The notes under the pieces were generated by a model, which saw nothing but the letters and a program-made list of their open reading frames with translations, was not told where the DNA came from and ran no database searches. A DNA stretch of 37,861 nt from Ponticaulis sp. (GTDB lineage: Bacteria; Pseudomonadota; Alphaproteobacteria; Caulobacterales; Hyphomonadaceae). Where the stretch lies: positions 1 to 37,861 of the forward strand of contig NZUJ01000131.1 of assembly GCA_002701295.1 (NCBI GenBank). The letters run 5' to 3'. Shown here one piece after another: positions 34,336 through 37,861 of the stretch. Within the stretch, counting starts at the first letter, position 1. Each line of letters starts with the position of its first letter. The translations under genes and the position numbers were made by a program.

Positions 34336-35592
34336 GTGATTGAACCAAAAATCGCCATTGTCGGAAGCGGTCCGTCCGGATGTTTCGCGGCGCAGTTTCT
34401 GCGGAAGTCTCTGCCGGACGCCGAGATAACGATTTTTGAAACTTTGCCCGTGCCTTATGGGCTTGCCCGTTTTGGCGTCGCTGCAGACCATCAGGGGTCC
34501 AAATCAGTCTGTGCTCAATTCGACAGAATGTTTGAGCGGGACGGCGTGCAATTCGCCGGCAATGTGACAGTCGGCGACGACATCAGTTTCAGCGACTTGC
34601 GAAGCCTTTTCGATATCGTGATTGTCGCTTCAGGTCTTCGCAATGATCGACGTCTTGAGCTTCAAAAAGACAAAGACATGAACATTGTCGGTGCCGGAGA
34701 AATCGTTAGGGCATTAAATGGTTTTCCTGAAATAGACCTTCCTAAAGATACCAGTGGAAATCTGGCGCCGCTTGGCCAGAAGCTGGCAGTTGTTGGCAAT
34801 GGAAACGTCGCAATTGATGTCATCCGCATGTTGACCCGTCCAATCCGGGGCTTTGACGGCTCTGACGTCGATGATGCGAGGTTGCTTGCTCTCAGAGGCA
34901 ATGGGATCCGGTCAATTGATGTTCTGGGCCGGTCACCGATCGAACACGCAAAGTTTGATACCTCAATGTTGAGAGAAATCTCTCATTTGCCGAATGTAAA
35001 AATGTCATGCACCGGGACAGAGGGCTCTACCGACTGCAAAGCTCTCGACATATTCCGCGAGCACTCCGGCGCATCGGAGCCCGACGTCGAAATCCGTTTT
35101 CACTTTAAACGCGTCCCCAGCGCGTTTCTGAAGAATGGCGATACGTCCATTCTTTTCACCGAGGCCCCAGACGGCGCGGAGCACTTCGAAGTCGACACAT
35201 TGGTGACTGCAATTGGATTTTTCGACGGGTTGCCGTCCGGACATCCACGCAGCGGTCATTCCTGGGTCGGTCCGAATGTGTTCCGCGTCGGATGGGCAGA
35301 GAACGGGGGACAAGGGACGATTGCTGCAAACCGGAAGTCGTCGAAGACTGTTGCGCAGGACATTGTCGACGCTCTGACAAATGGGAAATTGCAGATCGGA
35401 GCAGCGGGCTATCACGGCGCAAGGCATCGCATCCAATCGGACATCATCAGTTTTGATGGTTGGAAACGAATTGATGAGGCCGAGCGGGCCAATCGCGCAG
35501 AAGGTCGCTTGCGAAACAAAATCACCGACACCTCTGAGATGATCAAAATTGCTTTAGGGCAGGTGCAATCGTCGCTCACCAAGTGCGCCTGA
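34336..35592 (+). CDS. FAD-dependent NADPH reductase, adrenodoxin-reductase (FprA) family
   Basis: The GTG at 34336 is chosen because GAGG lies 8 nt upstream; the upstream in-frame GTG at 34309 directly abuts operator 7. The product of about 418 residues has the FAD motif IVGSGPSGCFAAQFL, then ETLPVPYGLARFGVAADHQGSK (split here for reading), and an NADP-binding motif VVGNGNVAIDVIRML. GWAENGGQGTIAANRKSS is the family's C-terminal FAD-contact motif. Such enzymes pass electrons from NADPH to a ferredoxin or flavodoxin. It is followed 30 bp later by a flavodoxin and then by a P450, so it is most likely the reductase of that electron chain. It is a little shorter than mammalian or mycobacterial relatives. 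Confidence 0.92.
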   Translation: MIEPKIAIVGSGPSGCFAAQFLRKSLPDAEITIFETLPVPYGLARFGVAADHQGSKSVCAQFDRMFERDGVQFAGNVTVGDDISFSDLRSLFDIVIVASGLRNDRRLELQKDKDMNIVGAGEIVRALNGFPEIDLPKDTSGNLAPLGQKLAVVGNGNVAIDVIRMLTRPIRGFDGSDVDDARLLALRGNGIRSIDVLGRSPIEHAKFDTSMLREISHLPNVKMSCTGTEGSTDCKALDIFREHSGASEPDVEIRFHFKRVPSAFLKNGDTSILFTEAPDGAEHFEVDTLVTAIGFFDGLPSGHPRSGHSWVGPNVFRVGWAENGGQGTIAANRKSSKTVAQDIVDALTNGKLQIGAAGYHGARHRIQSDIISFDGWKRIDEAERANRAEGRLRNKITDTSEMIKIALGQVQSSLTKCA

Positions 35593-35622
35593 AATAAGAA
35601 TAATCCTAAAAAGGAAAAGTAG

Positions 35623-36069
35623 ATGATTAAAGTATTTTACGGGACCGAAAGCGGAAACTCCGAGATGGCCGCTGACGATATCGTGGAGCTGATCGAAGAC
35701 GCAGGCGGTGCTGCTGAAGTCATTCCGATGGAAGACGCGGACGTATCCGAACTCAGCGGCGAAAAACTGATTATTGTCGTCACATCTACTTACGGCGATG
35801 GCGAACTGCCTGAAACAACTCAACCATTTTACGATGCGCTGAAGTCCGACCGGCCAGACCTTTCAAAAGTAAGTTTCGCCGCCTTCGGTCTGGGTGACAG
35901 CACCTACGAAACCTATGGAAACGGCATCGATACGGTCTCCGCCTTACTCAAAGAATTGGGCGCTTCTCAAACAGGTGAGACAGGTCGACATGATGCAGCG
36001 AAAACATTGCCCCTGACGGATGTTGTTTCGACCTGGGCGCAAAGCACGCTTCCAATTTTCCAAGACTGA
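35623..36069 (+). CDS. Flavodoxin (FMN protein), cindoxin-like P450 redox partner
   Basis: The 148-residue protein has three FMN-binding loops: the phosphate loop YGTESGNSEMA (residues 6-16), the STYGDGELPETTQPFYD loop, and FGLGDSTYETYGNG. It resembles the FMN domain of sulfite reductase/P450 reductase and cindoxin more than long-chain nitrogenase flavodoxins. AAAAGGAAA lies about 8 nt before the ATG. It is sandwiched between an FprA-type reductase and a P450 gene 19 bp downstream. The order implies NADPH to FAD reductase to FMN flavodoxin to P450. No 2Fe-2S ferredoxin gene is seen in the block, so this is probably the only partner for both P450s. Confidence 0.93.
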   Translation: MIKVFYGTESGNSEMAADDIVELIEDAGGAAEVIPMEDADVSELSGEKLIIVVTSTYGDGELPETTQPFYDALKSDRPDLSKVSFAAFGLGDSTYETYGNGIDTVSALLKELGASQTGETGRHDAAKTLPLTDVVSTWAQSTLPIFQD

Positions 36070-36088
36070 CCTGAAGAAAGTTGATGAA

Positions 36089-37291
36089 ATGAACGCTCCC
36101 ATTTCGGCCGCGACCACGACATTGCTCCCCTGGAGGGACGCTGAATTTCGAATGAATCCTTTCCCTTGGTACGACACTCTCCGGAAGCAGGCGCCAGTCT
36201 ACAAAGATCCGACCGAAGAGAACACCTACATCGTATCACGCTATGAAGACGTGGTTGCCTTTGGCCGTCATCCTTCACTTACGATGAAAGCCCCGTCCTG
36301 GGTCGACAAAGGAGCGTGGGGACTCTTCAAGGACTGCATCATTGTGCGGGACCCGCCAGAGCACACAGCGTTGCGTCGCCGATCTAACAAATGGTTTACC
36401 CCCAAAATGGCTAACCAATGGGCCGAAGCATCTGCCGAGGCCGTAGGTAAGGTGATTGACGAACTCGGGCCGCAAGGAAATGTCGAGGCCTACCGGAATT
36501 TGGCGCTTATTCCGGCCCACCATGCAATGTGTAAGGCACTCGGTCTTCCGAATGACGGGTACGACACCGCTTCTGCCTACATGATGGATTGCATGATTGC
36601 TCTTGGATCCGACGTGACGCCAGCTGAAGCGGACCGTTGCCAGACGGCGTTCGATTACCTTCAGGACCGCGTCACTCAATATCTCGACATGCGTCGGGAA
36701 ACACCATCCGAGGGCATGGTCTCGTCATGGCTTGATCTGGTGGCTAAAGGGGAAATGACCCCCACCCAGCTCAATGATGGCGTGATGTTGTTCTGGGCGA
36801 CCGGAACACCGAACGCTGCTTATCTGATAACAGGCGGACTCGAGATCTTCGCCAGAAAACCAGAGGTCTTTGATCTATGGAGATCTGAGCCGAGCCAGCG
36901 CAAAGCCATTCTTGATGAGGTTGCGCGGCTCCATACAGCAGAAATGTCATTCGACCGTTTCACGACTGAGCCACTCGACATCAACGGCCAGATCATACCG
37001 GCAGGCATGCATGTCAGGTTCATGATCGCATCTGCCAACCGTCAGCCGGAATTGTTTGAAGATCCTCACGAGTTCCGGCTCGACCGCTCAGCCGATACAC
37101 CGCCTCATCTTAGTTTCGGCATAGGTCCCCACTCCTGTCCGGGAATGGTCATCGCTCAGGCTGAAGCCCACGCCGTCTTTAACCTTCTCACTGAGCGTCT
37201 GACGCGCGTCGAACTCGCCGGTGCACCAATCTATGGCCACGATGACCGGTCAGCTCGCTACCGGCGCCTGCCGCTGCGCCTCGTCGCCTGA
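36089..37291 (+). CDS. Cytochrome P450 (second paralogue) with Asn in the I-helix
   Basis: The ATG at 36089 (MNAPISAATT), 19 bp after the flavodoxin stop and preceded by GAAGAAAG, gives 400 residues. A longer frame into the flavodoxin gene is rejected. Motifs: C-helix HTALRRR, ExxR as EVAR (277-280), heme loop FGIGPHSCPG with Cys350. The I-helix reads WATGTPNAAY; Pro241 and Asn242 replace the usual acid-Thr pair. P450cin, which also uses a flavodoxin, is known for Asn in place of that Thr. The protein is collinear with the P450 at 27882, sharing LPW near the start, RRRSNKWFTPK and the Asn, so the two are paralogues with probably different positions or steps of attack on the same compound. Confidence 0.93.
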   Translation: MNAPISAATTTLLPWRDAEFRMNPFPWYDTLRKQAPVYKDPTEENTYIVSRYEDVVAFGRHPSLTMKAPSWVDKGAWGLFKDCIIVRDPPEHTALRRRSNKWFTPKMANQWAEASAEAVGKVIDELGPQGNVEAYRNLALIPAHHAMCKALGLPNDGYDTASAYMMDCMIALGSDVTPAEADRCQTAFDYLQDRVTQYLDMRRETPSEGMVSSWLDLVAKGEMTPTQLNDGVMLFWATGTPNAAYLITGGLEIFARKPEVFDLWRSEPSQRKAILDEVARLHTAEMSFDRFTTEPLDINGQIIPAGMHVRFMIASANRQPELFEDPHEFRLDRSADTPPHLSFGIGPHSCPGMVIAQAEAHAVFNLLTERLTRVELAGAPIYGHDDRSARYRRLPLRLVA

Positions 37292-37318
37292 TCAACATCC
37301 ACAATTGAGGTGAATACA

Positions 37319-37861
37319 ATGGATAGCAAAAGCCCATTCGATGCGGATGTCATTATTGTCGGCGCGGGCCTGTCAGGTATGTCAGCGGCAAAACAGCTGA
37401 CGGATGCTGGCAAGAAGGTTCTTCTTTTCGATGGCAAGGACCGCGTTGGTGGCCGCACCTGGTGCGACCCGGAATACGAAAATGGTTCCATCGACTTTGG
37501 TGGCATGTTTGTCGGCACGACACATGCAGCATCCACTCGCCTCGGCAAAGAGATGGGGCTGGAGCTCGTGAAAGCCCGCCCTGAGGGAATGGCATGCTGG
37601 GACCTCGGCACTGAAGTGCTCCACGTAGATGAAGGTTATCCGGAAAAGACGCTGTCTTCGGGAGCCAGCCTGTCGGATGGCCTGACCGATGCCTTCAAGA
37701 AAATCGACGCGATTGCCGCTCAAGTCGGCAAGGATGAACCCTGGAACGCTGAAGGTGCCGCGGAACTCGACGGTCTGACCATGCAATCCTGGCTGGACGA
37801 AAATATAGAAGATCCATTGGTCCGCTTTATCGTAGGCAGCGACGTGTCGATCATCACCGGC
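37319..37861 (+). CDS. Flavin amine oxidase family protein, 3' end outside window
   Basis: An ATG at 37319, with GAGGTG 7 nt upstream and 27 bp after the P450 stop, opens a frame of 181 codons that runs off the window. The N-terminus has a Rossmann FAD motif VIIVGAGLSGMSAA at residues 11-24 and the amine-oxidase signature DGKDRVGGRTW, then GSIDFGGMFVG, as in monoamine and putrescine oxidases. Without the C-terminal half the aromatic cage and FAD-attachment residue cannot be checked. No export signal is seen. In the operon it would act in the cytoplasm, oxidising an amine, or in some relatives an alcohol or C-C bond, formed by the P450 or SDR steps. Confidence 0.88.
   Translation, partial: MDSKSPFDADVIIVGAGLSGMSAAKQLTDAGKKVLLFDGKDRVGGRTWCDPEYENGSIDFGGMFVGTTHAASTRLGKEMGLELVKARPEGMACWDLGTEVLHVDEGYPEKTLSSGASLSDGLTDAFKKIDAIAAQVGKDEPWNAEGAAELDGLTMQSWLDENIEDPLVRFIVGSDVSIITG

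Overview
The window looks like chromosome of an alphaproteobacterium, probably a marine, oligotrophic Hyphomonadaceae-type organism. This is inferred from moderate GC content, two large TonB receptors, Tat- and lipoprotein-targeted hydrolases, and DgcN/DgcA and Rtc proteins close to proteobacterial families. No taxonomic search could be run. It holds three functional blocks and one decayed integrase.

Block 1 (1-15150) looks like a locus for scavenging D-amino acids and peptides. On the minus strand a Tat-type FAD amine/amino-acid oxidase, dgcA and dgcN (cut by the window edge) form a likely operon. Next come a Na+/alanine-glycine symporter (AGCS), an AraC regulator and a small secreted protein. 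On the plus strand a TonB-dependent receptor is followed by a lipoprotein beta-lactamase-fold serine hydrolase, a lipoprotein of the N-acyl-D-amino-acid deacylase family that lacks the usual HxH metal motif, and a secreted S9 prolyl-oligopeptidase-type peptidase.

Block 2 (15233-21701) is an RNA-repair and Ro60 operon. The sigma-54 activator rtcR is transcribed divergently from rsr (Ro60/TROVE), an RNA array, rtcB and rtcA, with a -24/-12 promoter just upstream of rsr. The array between rsr and rtcB (about 17574-18346) is the most striking part of the window. It contains three Y-RNA-like RNAs. Each has a Ro-binding-type closing stem (5' strand GNCGAATG) and encloses a circularly permuted tRNA domain: T arm and 3' acceptor strand come first, then a linker loop, then the 5' acceptor strand and D arm. 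They are interleaved with three linear tRNA-like genes, two of which have contracted anticodon loops. One Y-RNA-like element is a permuted class II (Leu/Ser-like) tRNA opened in its D loop, with a tetraloop instead of an anticodon loop.

Between blocks 2 and 3 lies a tyrosine integrase gene inactivated by one in-frame TGA at codon 40.

Block 3 (23206-37861, running off the right edge) is a catabolic regulon. It has a TonB receptor, a Tat-exported type B carboxylesterase, a P450, a TetR regulator, an APC permease, two SDR dehydrogenases, a lipoprotein alpha/beta hydrolase, an adrenodoxin-reductase-type FAD reductase, a free flavodoxin, a second P450 and a flavin amine oxidase. Seven copies of a 16-bp TetR-type operator (about TAACRAACGKTYGTWA) lie upstream of its transcription units. 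Reductase, flavodoxin and P450 resemble the cindoxin-type P450 electron chain. Both P450s appear to carry Asn where most P450s carry the I-helix Thr. The substrate is unknown; esterases together with an APC permease and an amine oxidase suggest an esterified, possibly nitrogen-containing, natural product.
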